Shown: positions 5,968 through 14,026, counted from the first letter of the stretch. The stretch: DNA of 32,802 bases from Stagnihabitans sp038231775 (GCA_038231775.1 JBBRKS010000027.1:1-32802), one strand, 5' to 3'. Numbers and translations are program-made. Notes: generated by a model not told the origin, from the letters alone.

Positions 5968-7470
5968 ATGCCCAACCCGATTTACGACGCTCTTTTTGCC
6001 CCGCTGGCCCACCGCACCAGCCGCCTTATGACGCTGTCCGATGGCAGCACCATCACGGGTGCAGCGTTTCACGCGATGATTGCCCGCGCCGCCAACGCGC
6101 TGCGCAGCTCGGGCGTCCAACCCGGTGACCGCGTCGCGGTCCAGATCGCCAAATCGCCCGAGGCTTTGGCGATTTACGCCGCCACTGTCGCAATCGGCGC
6201 GGTCTTCTTACCGCTCAACACCGCCTACACCCCGCCCGAGGTCGCCTATTTCCTGACCAACGCCACCCCGCGTTTGTTCCTGTGCGAGCCTGCCAAGGCC
6301 GAAGCACTGGCCACCGTCGCCAGCCAAACCACTCTGAAAACCCTGAACTCCACAGGTGGCGGCAGCTTTGGTGCGGATTTATCTGCCGCCGCTCCGGTTT
6401 TCACACCTGAAAACCGCGCCCCAGCCGACCTTGCCGCGAGTCTGTACACCTCTGGCACCACGGGCCGCTCAAAAGGGGCTATGCTGACCCACGCCAACCT
6501 GTTGTCGAACGCCCGGACCCTCGCCGACTTGTGGCGCTTTACAGACACGGATGTGCTGCTGCATGCCTTGCCGATCTTTCACACCCACGGACTGTTTGTC
6601 GCTTCAAACGTCAGCCTGCTGACCGGGGGGGAGATGATCTTCCTGCCCGGCTTTGACCTTGAAACCGTCCTGCGCCTTTTGCCACAAGCCACGGCCCTGA
6701 TGGGGGTTCCGACCTTTTACACCCGCCTGCTTGACGATGCGCGCTTTGACCGCAAGCTTGCAGCCCATATGCGGCTTTTCGTGTCAGGCTCTGCGCCCCT
6801 TCTGGCCGAAACCCACCGGCAATTCCATGATCGCACCGGCCACCGCATTCTGGAACGCTACGGCATGACGGAAACCAACATGAACACCTCAAACCCGTAC
6901 GAGGGTGACCGGCGGGCCGGAACCGTTGGATTTCCCCTGCCCGGCGTGGCGTTGCGCATCATGGCCGAGGGTGTCGAGGTGCCCCATGGTAAGGTTGGCG
7001 TGATCGAGGTGCGCGGCCCCAACGTTTTCGCCGGTTACTGGCAGATGCCCGAAAAGACGGCTGAGGAATTGCGCACAGACGGCTGGTTCATCACAGGCGA
7101 TCTGGGCCAGCTTGATCCGGACGGCTATGTTCAGATTGTGGGCCGGGCCAAGGACCTTGTCATATCTGGCGGTTTCAACATCTACCCGATCGAGGTTGAA
7201 ATGCTGATGGACGACCACGCCGGTGTCCTTGAAAGTGCGGTGATCGGCCTGCCGCATCCCGATTTTGGCGAGGCGGTTTTCGCGGTGCTGGTGGCCAAAA
7301 AGGGCGAGACGGTCGACCCTGTGGCCGTGCTGGACAGCCTGCGCGATAAACTCGCGCGGTTCAAGCAGCCCAAGGCGGCGGTTGTCGTGTCGGAATTGCC
7401 ACGGAACACGATGGGCAAGGTGCAAAAGGCCGAATTGCGCAAGATTTATGATGGCTGGTTCAAGCTCTAG
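5968..7470 (+). CDS. matB: Malonyl-CoA synthetase (malonate--CoA ligase) MatB
   Basis: 500 aa, the usual MatB length. It is an ANL-superfamily enzyme that makes malonyl-CoA from malonate, ATP and CoA through a malonyl-adenylate. Motifs in order: LYTSGTTGRSKGAMLTH (P-loop-like A3), GTVGFPLPGV, RYGMTETNMNTSNPYEG (A5; the Thr-Glu-Thr-Asn-Met form is typical of MatB rather than acetyl- or long-chain enzymes), DGWFITGDLGQ (A7), VGRAKDLVISGGFNIYP (A8 hinge), and NTMGKVQK with the adenylation lysine (A10). Start ATG 5968 has AGAGGTG upstream; the frame is open further upstream but that part is unlike any ligase. matA (malonyl-CoA decarboxylase) is not next to it, so it may work alone in malonate salvage. 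Confidence 0.92.
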   Translation: MPNPIYDALFAPLAHRTSRLMTLSDGSTITGAAFHAMIARAANALRSSGVQPGDRVAVQIAKSPEALAIYAATVAIGAVFLPLNTAYTPPEVAYFLTNATPRLFLCEPAKAEALATVASQTTLKTLNSTGGGSFGADLSAAAPVFTPENRAPADLAASLYTSGTTGRSKGAMLTHANLLSNARTLADLWRFTDTDVLLHALPIFHTHGLFVASNVSLLTGGEMIFLPGFDLETVLRLLPQATALMGVPTFYTRLLDDARFDRKLAAHMRLFVSGSAPLLAETHRQFHDRTGHRILERYGMTETNMNTSNPYEGDRRAGTVGFPLPGVALRIMAEGVEVPHGKVGVIEVRGPNVFAGYWQMPEKTAEELRTDGWFITGDLGQLDPDGYVQIVGRAKDLVISGGFNIYPIEVEMLMDDHAGVLESAVIGLPHPDFGEAVFAVLVAKKGETVDPVAVLDSLRDKLARFKQPKAAVVVSELPRNTMGKVQKAELRKIYDGWFKL

Positions 7471-7483
7471 CCGCCAGGCGCAC

Positions 7484-7520
7484 GCCCCCGGACCCCCGGA
7501 CTATTTGGACCAAAATAAAC
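7484..7520 (+). repeat. Gene-end repeat carrying CTATTT (copy B)
   Basis: CCCCCGGACCCCCGGACTATTTGGACC-like sequence follows matB by about 15 bases. It matches the other copies in the motif G-A-(G/C)-T-A-T-T-T followed by a purine-rich run (compare 205-234, 14031-14075 and 17059-17113). Confidence 0.5.
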
Positions 7521-7524
7521 GGGG

Positions 7525-7860
7525 TCAGTCCGAGTCTTGGTCTTTGAGTTCGGCTTCAAGGAAGCGTTCGAACTGGTCCAGATCGACGGGTTCAAACTGG
7601 CCAAAGCCTTGCATCCAGACCGAAGCGGCGCGCAAGGCGTCGGGTTCAAGCTTGCACCATTTCACCCTTCCGCGTTTTTCCTGACTGATCAGACCAGCAT
7701 CGGCGAGGACCTGGAGGTGCTTGGAAATCGCGGTCAGCGACATCTGGAACGGTTCGGCCACATCGGTGACCGCCATGTCATCCTCCAACAGCATCGACAG
7801 GATCGCCCGGCGCGTCGGATCGGCGAGGGCGGCAAAGGCGAGGTCGAGGGGGTCTGACAT
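7525..7860 (-). CDS. ArsR-family winged-helix regulator
   Basis: 111 aa. DPTRRAILSMLLEDDMAVTD followed by LTAISKHLQVLADAGLI is the ArsR helix-turn-helix, and RGRVKWCKLEPDALRAA the wing and following helix. The metal-binding ELCVC-type motif is absent; one cysteine is in the wing region, so it is not an arsenic or cadmium sensor of the classic type. ArsR proteins of this shape (DPTRRAIL) usually control an adjacent SRPBCC/AHSA1 gene, but none is next to it here. A palindrome TCAACC-GGAT-GGTTGA lies 32-47 bases upstream. It ends convergently with matB. Confidence 0.85.
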   Translation of the reverse strand: MSDPLDLAFAALADPTRRAILSMLLEDDMAVTDVAEPFQMSLTAISKHLQVLADAGLISQEKRGRVKWCKLEPDALRAASVWMQGFGQFEPVDLDQFERFLEAELKDQDSD

Positions 7861-7891
7861 GGTGGCAGTATTGACGCTGCTTTGGTCAAGG

Positions 7892-7907
7892 TCAACCGGA
7901 TGGTTGA
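7892..7907. promoter_or_regulatory. Candidate operator of the ArsR-family gene
   Basis: TCAACCGGATGGTTGA has perfect 6-bp arms around GGAT and lies 32-47 bases before the regulator's start codon, where its promoter should be. The TCAACC/GGTTGA half-sites and spacing fit ArsR winged-helix dimers. Autoregulation is inferred. Confidence 0.55.
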
Positions 7908-8020
7908 ATATGGAATAGGGGCAAAACTGGCTTTGATGCGCTTAGCGGGCGCGGTGAGGGGAATCACAAAACCTTTTTATATCAGAACATTAAACCAGTT
8001 CATTCGCCAATTATCCTTGC

Positions 8021-8049
8021 TTGACTTGCAAGCTGCCTGTCCCTAGGTA
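8021..8049 (+). promoter_or_regulatory. Candidate promoter of the F0 operon
   Basis: TTGACT at 8021-8026 is a good -35 box; 17 bases later TAGGTA (8044-8049) is a moderate -10. It is 25 bases before the atpI start. There is no other clear promoter in this gap. Confidence 0.45.
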
Positions 8050-8073
8050 TGCCTCGACTGTGATGAGGGCGTT

Positions 8074-8400
8074 ATGGAGCAGGACCCCGATCCCGAACGG
8101 CTGCGCGTGTTGGAAGACCGCATCGAAAAGCTGAAGGGCAAGGGTCCGGTCAAGCGCGCTGACACGGGCGTGGTTTTCTCGCAAGGCGAGGTGGCCTGGA
8201 GGATGGTGGTCGAGCTGGTGACGGGCATGGTCCTGGGACTGGCAATCGGCTTTGGGCTGGATGTTCTGTTTGGAACGCGCCCCCTCTTTCTGGTGATCTT
8301 TTCCTTGCTGGGCTTTGGCGCTGGCATCCGGGTGATGCTGGGCACGGCAAGGCAGATGGCAAAAGACGCGGAACAATCCTCCGCAGGCGAAGGGGAATAA
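8074..8400 (+). CDS. atpI: ATP synthase assembly/accessory protein AtpI
   Basis: 108 aa. A charged N-terminal part of about 45 residues is followed by two membrane segments, VVELVTGMVLGLAIGFGLDV and RPLFLVIFSLLGFGAGIRVM, the small hairpin membrane protein encoded first in many F0 operons. It is thought to help assemble the c-ring or supply Mg. Weak sequence conservation means the call rests on size, topology and position immediately upstream of atpB (one base between stop and start). Confidence 0.85.
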   Translation: MEQDPDPERLRVLEDRIEKLKGKGPVKRADTGVVFSQGEVAWRMVVELVTGMVLGLAIGFGLDVLFGTRPLFLVIFSLLGFGAGIRVMLGTARQMAKDAEQSSAGEGE

Positions 8401-8401
8401 C

Positions 8402-9145
8402 GTGGCAGACCAAGGGCTTGTGATCGACCCGATGCACCAGTTCCAGATTGTCCCGCTGTTTGGCGGCGACACTTTGCACTGGTACACCCCCACCAATCAG
8501 ACCCTGTGGCTTGGTATAGCTGTTGTGCTGATCAGCCTCTTGATGGTCGCAGGTTCTGCCCCGCGCAGCGTCATTCCGGGGCGCACCCAATCGGTGGCGG
8601 AACTGATTTATACCTTCTTGCACAACATGGTCGAAGAAGTGACCGGGCATGAAGGTGCGAAATTCTTCCCCTACTTGATGGTTCTGTTCACCTTTATCGT
8701 CACCTCGAACCTTTTGGGACTGGTGCCGGGTGCCTTTGCGCCCACGTCACACATCGCGGTGACTGCCGTGCTGGCCATGGCGGTGTTTCTGACCGTCACG
8801 CTGGTCGGCTTCTACAACAAGGGCATCGGTTTTCTTGGCATGTTCTGGGTCGCATCAGCCCCCTTGGTGCTGCGCCCGATCCTGGCATTGATCGAGTTGA
8901 TCTCTTACTTCGTGCGTCCCTTGTCCCACTCCATCCGTCTGGGCGGCAACATCATGGCGGGTCACGCCGTGATCAAGGTCTTTGCGGGCTTTGCCGGTGT
9001 CATGGGGATTGCGTCCATTGTTCCGATTGCGGCGATTGCTGCGATCTACGGCCTCGAACTGCTGGTCGCGGTCGTGCAGGCTTATGTCTTCACGATCCTG
9101 ACCTGCGTCTATCTGCGCGATGCGGTGGGCGAGGCTCATCACTAA
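8402..9145 (+). CDS. atpB: F0F1 ATP synthase subunit a
   Basis: 247 aa, starting with GTG after GAAGGGGA. Five to six membrane segments. The essential stator arginine is Arg179 in SHSIRLGGNIMAGH, corresponding to E. coli Arg210, and the last helix holds Gln226 in VVQAYVF matching E. coli Gln252. Subunit a forms the two proton half-channels facing the c-ring. Encoded in a separate F0 operon, as in other Rhodobacterales where F1 genes lie elsewhere. Confidence 0.95.
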   Translation: MADQGLVIDPMHQFQIVPLFGGDTLHWYTPTNQTLWLGIAVVLISLLMVAGSAPRSVIPGRTQSVAELIYTFLHNMVEEVTGHEGAKFFPYLMVLFTFIVTSNLLGLVPGAFAPTSHIAVTAVLAMAVFLTVTLVGFYNKGIGFLGMFWVASAPLVLRPILALIELISYFVRPLSHSIRLGGNIMAGHAVIKVFAGFAGVMGIASIVPIAAIAAIYGLELLVAVVQAYVFTILTCVYLRDAVGEAHH

Positions 9146-9194
9146 GCGCATCCTTAAATCAACCTTATAACCTGAACTCTGAAGGAGCTTTCCA

Positions 9195-9440
9195 ATGACT
9201 GGCGATCTCATCCAATTCGCACTGATGGGCAAATACATCGGTGCCGGTCTGGCAACCATGGGCCTTGGCGGCGCTGGCATCGGCGTGGGCACGATTGCGG
9301 GCAACTTCCTGTCCGGCGCGCTGCGCAATCCCTCTGCAGCCCCCGGCCAGATGGCCAACCTGTTCGTCGGCATCGCCTTCGCGGAAGCCCTCGGGATCTT
9401 CTCGTTCCTGATCGCTTTGCTGTTGATGTTCGCAGTCTGA
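9195..9440 (+). CDS. atpE: F0F1 ATP synthase subunit c
   Basis: 81 aa, with AAGGAG upstream. Two membrane hairpin helices: the first has the glycine-rich GLGGAGIGVG packing motif, the polar loop has R44-N45-P46, and the second has the proton-carrying Glu64 in FAEALGIF. About ten or more copies form the rotor ring. The hairpin after its stop may raise expression relative to the b subunits. Confidence 0.95.
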   Translation: MTGDLIQFALMGKYIGAGLATMGLGGAGIGVGTIAGNFLSGALRNPSAAPGQMANLFVGIAFAEALGIFSFLIALLLMFAV

Positions 9441-9461
9441 TCCTTTCCGGGTCCGATCTTC

Positions 9462-9489
9462 GGCCGGAGGGGGTAAGCCCGCTCCGGCC
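9462..9489 (+). other. Intercistronic hairpin between atpE and atpX
   Basis: Arms 9462-9473 and 9478-9489 pair over TAAG with one G-G mismatch (core CCGGAG/CTCCGG and GGG/CCC). It lies 22 bases after the atpE stop and has no T-run. Such structures can protect the upstream message from 3' decay, matching the need for many c subunits per complex. Confidence 0.65.
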
Positions 9490-9512
9490 CGGTTCCATCC
9501 ACGGAGGCAGAA

Positions 9513-10049
9513 ATGGCAACGACGGAAACCGTAGCCGGTGCTGCGGGTGAGGCGACCCAAAAGGGAATGCCGCAACTGAATTTCGCCACCTGGCCGAACC
9601 AGATATTCTGGTTGGTTGTGGCTTTGATCCTGATTTATCTGGTGCTGACCAAAATCGCCATGCCGCGCATCGCAGCGGTTCTGGCCGAACGCCGTGGTAC
9701 GATCGGCAACGATCTGGCCGCCGCTGAAGAGCTGAAATCCAAGGCCAAGGCGGCTGAGGCGGCCTATAATCTGGCGTTGGAACAGGCCCGGGCAGAGGCT
9801 GCCAAGATCATCGCCGCCACCAAGGCAGCGATCCAGAACGACCTGAACGCCGCGATGGCCGACGCCGATGCGCAGATCAGCGCCAAGGCGGCCGAAAGCG
9901 AAAAGCGCATCGCCGAAATTCGCGCTGGTGCGGTTGAGGCTGTCGCCGAAGTGGCGCGCGAGACCGCTGGCGCTTTGGTGTCAGCGCTTGGCGGTCAAGC
10001 GGATGCGGGTGCCATCGAGGCGGCTGTGACCGCCCGGCTGAAAGGGTAA
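9513..10049 (+). CDS. atpX: F0F1 ATP synthase subunit b' (AtpX/AtpG)
   Basis: 178 aa. Residues 1-25 precede one membrane helix (FWLVVALILIYLVLTKIAM), followed by a long Ala/Glu/Lys-rich coiled coil that forms the peripheral stalk. The pattern NQIFWLVVALILIYLVLTKI and RRGTIGNDLAAAEELK is typical of b' of photosynthetic bacteria and their relatives, which use a b-b' heterodimer instead of two b subunits. Start follows GGAGGCAGAA. Four bases separate it from atpF. Confidence 0.92.
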   Translation: MATTETVAGAAGEATQKGMPQLNFATWPNQIFWLVVALILIYLVLTKIAMPRIAAVLAERRGTIGNDLAAAEELKSKAKAAEAAYNLALEQARAEAAKIIAATKAAIQNDLNAAMADADAQISAKAAESEKRIAEIRAGAVEAVAEVARETAGALVSALGGQADAGAIEAAVTARLKG

Positions 10050-10053
10050 GATC

Positions 10054-10617
10054 ATGCAAAAACTTCTGACCTCGGCCGCCCTGATCGTGATCGCAGCCCC
10101 GGCATTTGCCAGTGAAGAAGGCCCGTTCTTCTCACTCCACAACGCTGAATTTGTGGTGGGCATCGCTTTCATCGCCTTCATCGGTTTGCTGATTTACATG
10201 GGGGTGCCGAAAAAGATCGGCAACCTGCTGGATGACCGCGCCAACACCATCAAGAACGAACTGGACGAAGCGCGCCTGCTGCGTGACGAGGCCCGTGCTT
10301 TGTTGGCGTCCTATGAAGCCAAGCAGCGTGAAGTGGCAGAGCAATCCGCCCGCATCGTCGCCACGGCGAAGCAAGAGGCAGAGGCTGCTGCCGTGAAGGC
10401 CAAGGCCGATCTGCAAGCGTCGATTGCACGCCGTCTGGCTGCGGCGGTCGATCAGATCGCTTCATCGGTCAAAGCCGCCGAACGTGCGGTGCGCGATCAG
10501 GCGGTGTCGGTGTCGGTGGCTGTGGCCGCTGACGTGCTGAAACGCCAGATGACCGCTGATCAGGCTGCCGCTGCGATTGACGCCTCTATTGCGCAGGTCG
10601 CGGCCAAGCTGCACTGA
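10054..10617 (+). CDS. atpF: F0F1 ATP synthase subunit b
   Basis: 187 aa. The N-terminus (LLTSAALIVIAAPAFASEEG) looks like a signal sequence preceding the anchor, as in alphaproteobacterial b subunits; the anchor is FVVGIAFIAFIGLLIYMGV. It continues as an extended charged coiled coil beginning KKIGNLLDDRANTIKNELDE. Partner of b' in the stator stalk. Last gene of the F0 operon; a bidirectional terminator follows 20 bases later. Confidence 0.93.
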   Translation: MQKLLTSAALIVIAAPAFASEEGPFFSLHNAEFVVGIAFIAFIGLLIYMGVPKKIGNLLDDRANTIKNELDEARLLRDEARALLASYEAKQREVAEQSARIVATAKQEAEAAAVKAKADLQASIARRLAAAVDQIASSVKAAERAVRDQAVSVSVAVAADVLKRQMTADQAAAAIDASIAQVAAKLH

Positions 10618-10637
10618 CCTGAACCGTGACTTTACCA

Positions 10638-10667
10638 AAAAGGCCCGGAGTTTCCTCCGGGCCTTTT
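10638..10667. terminator. Bidirectional terminator of the F0 operon and the lipoprotein gene
   Basis: AAAAGGCCCGGAG (10638-10650) pairs perfectly with the 13 bases at 10655-10667 over a TTTC loop. The plus strand runs into TTTTGTTTT and the minus strand into a T-run as well, so it can stop atpF and the convergent OmpA-like gene. Confidence 0.9.
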
Positions 10668-10686
10668 GTTTTGCTGTATCCGAAGA

Positions 10687-11340
10687 TCAGTTGCGCGGAC
10701 GCACCAGAATTTCGACGCGACGGTTGCGTGACCGACCGGACTCGGTGTCGTTCGACGCAACCGGCTGATCAAAGCCCCGGCCATATGACGACACGCGGCC
10801 CGCCGGAACGCCCGAACCGATCAGGATGCTGGACACCGAATAGGCGCGACGTTGCGACAGGTCCATGTTCAGCGCGGCTGTACCGACGTTGTCGGTGTGG
10901 CCGACGACTTCAATGTTGCTGTTGGGATAGGTCACAAGGTTCGCAGCGATCGAGCGGATTTCGTTCTGCAGTTCCGGGCGCAAGGTGGCGCTGCCGGTGG
11001 CGAACAGCACGTCATCGGGCAGGTTGACCAGCAGGTAACCTCCCATGTTGGTGACCGTGACGTTCGGGTTGCCCAAGCGCTGACGCATATCCGCCGCCTG
11101 CGCATCAAGCGAGGCACCGATGCCGCCGCCGAGCAGGCCGCCGATCAACGCGCCGCGCAGCGCGCCCGGGCCCTTGTGGTCTGAAAATGCGGCACCCAGA
11201 ATGGCACCGCCGGCGGCCCCGGCCAAAGCGCCGTTTTGCGCGCGGTAATTGGGGTCCTGAATGCGGGTTGTGCTGGGTTCACAGGCCGCAAGGCCCAAAC
11301 TCGCCACCACGGCAAAGGTGATAGGGGAATTGAATTTCAT
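10687..11340 (-). CDS. OmpA-family outer membrane lipoprotein with glycine zipper (YiaD-like)
   Basis: 217 aa from the ATG at 11340 (MKFNSPITFAVV), preceded by GAGGCAG; an upstream in-frame ATG at 11418 adds residues with no signal-peptide sense. The signal peptide ends in a lipobox L-A-A-C with Cys20. Residues about 37-80 are Gly/Ala-rich (GALAGAAGGAILGAAF and GALIGGLLGGGIGASL), a glycine zipper likely in the outer membrane. The OmpA C-terminal domain covers about 105-215: FATGSATLRPE, VVGHTDNVGTAALNMDLSQR and GFDQPVASNDT-x-x-GRSRNRRVEI, with the Asp and Arg that hold diaminopimelate of peptidoglycan. It would link the outer membrane to the wall. Confidence 0.88.
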   Translation of the reverse strand: MKFNSPITFAVVASLGLAACEPSTTRIQDPNYRAQNGALAGAAGGAILGAAFSDHKGPGALRGALIGGLLGGGIGASLDAQAADMRQRLGNPNVTVTNMGGYLLVNLPDDVLFATGSATLRPELQNEIRSIAANLVTYPNSNIEVVGHTDNVGTAALNMDLSQRRAYSVSSILIGSGVPAGRVSSYGRGFDQPVASNDTESGRSRNRRVEILVRPRN

Positions 11341-11474
11341 GGTTTTACTGCCTCGTATGGACAGGCCGTCGTTCCGGCCCTGCCGCTGCATATACCAAGC
11401 TGTATGGCAAGGGCACATACCTAGGACAGCCTGCGCGGCTTTTAGCGCATCACTTTGGCGTCACAACGCTGCGG

Positions 11475-12302
11475 TCAGGCCGCCGCATCCTTTCGTGCCG
11501 CCTCCCATGCCAGAATGGCGCGTTTGACCGGCAAACCCCAATGATAACCCCCCAGACCGCCCGACTTGCGCAAGGCCCTGTGGCACGGGATCAGAAGGCT
11601 GATCGGGTTGCGCCCGACCGCTGTCCCCACCGCCCTGACCGCCCTGGGATGCCCCACCGCGCCTGCCAGTTGCGAATAGGTCGTGACCTGACCGGACGGG
11701 ATGCGCAGCAAAGCCTCCCACACCTTGATCTGAAAGGGCGCGCCGATCAGGTACATCGGTGCCGACCTGCCGCCCAGCGCACTTTGAACCCAAGGACGCA
11801 ACATCGCCGGGTCCTCGACAAACGTAGCTTGCGGCCAGCGCAGCCTCAGATCGTCAAGCGCTGCCGCCTCACCCATATCCGCAGCAAATCCCATACCACA
11901 GATGCCGCGTTCGGTTCCCATCACCACAGCCGGGCCAAACGGGCTGTCAAACCAGCCCCAGCAGATCGTCAGCCCCGCACCGCCCCGGGCATAATCGCCG
12001 GGCGACATCGCCTCCCATGTCAGGAACAGATCGTGCAGCCGCGACGGCCCCGAAAGCCCGGTCTCCAGTGCCGTATCCAGAACGGTGAACCGGTCAGCCA
12101 GCAGTCCCTTGGCGTGATCCAGCGTCAGATATTGCTGATATCGCTTGGGCGACACGCCAACCCAGGCCGAAAACACCCGCTGAAAATGCGCCGCACTCAT
12201 CCCCATCCGGTCCGCCAAAGCCTCCAATGTCAGGCCGGGCCCGGCGTCGTCAATCGCCTGCAACGCCCGCGCAATCACGCTGTAATGGTAGTTGTCTTCC
12301 AT
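11475..12302 (-). CDS. AraC-type HTH / methylated-DNA-cysteine methyltransferase fusion (Ada-like)
   Basis: 275 aa from ATG 12302, which has GGAGG eight bases upstream; the ATG at 12314 has none. Residues 1-105 form an AraC helix-turn-helix pair (LTLEALADRMGMSAAHFQRV and a second one ending SPGDYARGG). Residues about 110-270 are the O6-alkylguanine methyltransferase: IPSGQVTTYSQLAGAVGHPRA with the arginine finger region, then NPISLLIPCHRALRKSGG with the acceptor Cys240. The N-terminal zinc domain of E. coli Ada (phosphotriester acceptor Cys38) is absent. It removes methyl from O6-methylguanine in a suicide reaction and may regulate its own or repair genes. Divergent from nth, another repair gene. 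Confidence 0.9.
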   Translation of the reverse strand: MEDNYHYSVIARALQAIDDAGPGLTLEALADRMGMSAAHFQRVFSAWVGVSPKRYQQYLTLDHAKGLLADRFTVLDTALETGLSGPSRLHDLFLTWEAMSPGDYARGGAGLTICWGWFDSPFGPAVVMGTERGICGMGFAADMGEAAALDDLRLRWPQATFVEDPAMLRPWVQSALGGRSAPMYLIGAPFQIKVWEALLRIPSGQVTTYSQLAGAVGHPRAVRAVGTAVGRNPISLLIPCHRALRKSGGLGGYHWGLPVKRAILAWEAARKDAAA

Positions 12303-12404
12303 CGCATCCTCCATACCGCCAATCTAGGCACCAAACCTTGGCAAAAACACCCGGATCCTGCGCTAATGCTTGCTCCTTGGCACCTGAAAAGGCATATCGC
12401 CCTG

Positions 12405-13046
12405 ATGACCCCACAACTGCCCTATGCCACGCTGCGCGACATCTTTCAGACCTTTCAGGCCGCAAACTCCGCCCCTGAAGGGGAGTTGCACCATACCAAC
12501 GCCTACACCCTTCTGGTCGCCGTCGCCCTGTCGGCCCAATCCACAGATATCGGCGTGAACAAAGCGACCAAGGCCCTGTTTGAGGTCGCCGACACCCCTG
12601 AAAAGATGCTGGCCTTGGGGGAAGAGGCGCTGATCGGTCATATCAAAACCATCGGCCTGTACCGCAACAAAGCCAAGAACGTGATCCGCCTGTCCCAGAT
12701 GCTGCTGGACGATTACGACGGTCAGGTGCCCTCGTCGCGCGCCGCGTTGCAAAGCCTGCCCGGCGTAGGGCGCAAAACCGCCAATGTCGTTCTGAACATG
12801 TGGTTCCACCACCCTGCCCAAGCCATCGACACCCACCTGTTCCGCGTCGGCAACCGCACCGGCATCGCTCCGGGCCGCGACGAACTGGCGGTGGAACGCG
12901 CTTTGGAAGACCACGTTCCGGTCGAATACCAATCCCACGCCCATCACTGGCTGATCCTGCATGGCCGCTATATCTGCACCGCACGCTCTCCCAAATGCAG
13001 CCTCTGCCCGATCCGCCCCTATTGTCTGTTCAAGGATAAGACATGA
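12405..13046 (+). CDS. nth: Endonuclease III
   Basis: 213 aa from the ATG at 12405; an in-frame ATG at 12366 would add 13 residues. DNA glycosylase/AP lyase for oxidised pyrimidines. LPGVGRKTANVVLNM is the helix-hairpin-helix with the catalytic lysine, AIDTHLFRVGNR holds the catalytic aspartate, and the C-terminus CTARSPKCSLCPIRPYC (C-x6-C-x2-C-x5-C) binds a [4Fe-4S] cluster. The stop overlaps the next start (ATGA), so it is coupled to the kinase gene. A longer open frame upstream is the shadow of the divergent gene. Confidence 0.94.
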   Translation: MTPQLPYATLRDIFQTFQAANSAPEGELHHTNAYTLLVAVALSAQSTDIGVNKATKALFEVADTPEKMLALGEEALIGHIKTIGLYRNKAKNVIRLSQMLLDDYDGQVPSSRAALQSLPGVGRKTANVVLNMWFHHPAQAIDTHLFRVGNRTGIAPGRDELAVERALEDHVPVEYQSHAHHWLILHGRYICTARSPKCSLCPIRPYCLFKDKT

Positions 13047-14026
13047 AGAAATACCACGTCGTCGGCATCGGCAACGCGATTGTCGATGTGTTCTGCGCCG
13101 CCGATGACACCTTTCTGGACTTGATGGGTATTCAGAAAGGCATCATGCAACTGGTCGAAAAAGACCGCGGAGAGATGCTGTACGGTGCGATGAAAGACCG
13201 CGTTCAGGCGCCGGGCGGTTCGGTCGCCAACACCCTCGCAGGGCTTGGCAATCTGGGCCTGACCACCGCCTTCATCGGGCGTGTGCATGATGATGCTCTG
13301 GGGCGGTTTTACGCGCAGCACATGGTCGAAGGCGGCACCGATTTCGTGAACCCACCGGTGCCGGGCGGCGAATTGCCCACCTCACGCTCGATGATCTTTG
13401 TCGCCCCGGATGGGGAGCGTAGCATGAACACCTATCTCGGCATCTCCTCCGAACTTGGCCCGCAGGATGTGTCTGATGATGTGGCGGGTGCGACGCAACT
13501 TCTGTTCCTTGAAGGCTATCTCTACGACAAACCCAAGGGAAAACAGGCGTTTGAGCGTGCCGCCAAGCTGTGCCAGCAGGCGGGCGGTCAGGCTGGCATC
13601 GCGCTGTCAGACCCGTTCTGCGTTGACCGCCACCGCGACGACTTTCGCCGTCTGGTCAAGGATCTGGATTATGTGATCGGCAACGAACACGAATGGGCCT
13701 CACTTTACCAGACCGACCTCGCATCGGCGTTAGAGCAGGCCACCCAGGATGCCGGGATGGTCGCCTGCACCCGTTCGGGCCAAGAGGTGATCATCCGGCG
13801 CGGCACCGAAAGTGCTGTCGTCCCGGTTCACCGCATCATTCCGGTCGATGCCACCGGCGCAGGCGACCTGTTCGCGTCGGGCTTTCTGTACGGCGTAGCC
13901 ACCGGCCAGAACCTTGCCACCTGTGGCCGCATGGGCTGTGTCGCCGCCGCCGAGGTGATCAGCCACTACGGCGCGCGCCCGGAATCCGACCTCAAACCCC
14001 TGTTCCACAAAGAAGGCCTGATCTGA
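13043..14026 (+). CDS. Adenosine kinase (PfkB family)
   Basis: 327 aa. Ribokinase fold with an N-terminal VVGIGNAIVDVFC strand, GGSVANTLAGLGNLG substrate region, the acidic FIGRVHDDALG lid region, and PfkB signature 2 DATGAGDLFASGFLYG (about residues 268-283) with the catalytic aspartate. The form KYHVVGIGNAIVDV with SVANTLAGL is the adenosine kinase-like subgroup of alphaproteobacteria, which phosphorylates adenosine to AMP for purine salvage; another nucleoside or sugar is possible. Overlaps nth by four bases. The gene for AMP breakdown (amn) is in the same window but not linked. Confidence 0.87.
   Translation: MKKYHVVGIGNAIVDVFCAADDTFLDLMGIQKGIMQLVEKDRGEMLYGAMKDRVQAPGGSVANTLAGLGNLGLTTAFIGRVHDDALGRFYAQHMVEGGTDFVNPPVPGGELPTSRSMIFVAPDGERSMNTYLGISSELGPQDVSDDVAGATQLLFLEGYLYDKPKGKQAFERAAKLCQQAGGQAGIALSDPFCVDRHRDDFRRLVKDLDYVIGNEHEWASLYQTDLASALEQATQDAGMVACTRSGQEVIIRRGTESAVVPVHRIIPVDATGAGDLFASGFLYGVATGQNLATCGRMGCVAAAEVISHYGARPESDLKPLFHKEGLI

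Noticed and set aside
11541..12404. Long upstream extension of nth
   Set aside because: It is antisense to the Ada-like gene and is His/Gln/Arg-rich nonsense; endonuclease III begins near 12405.
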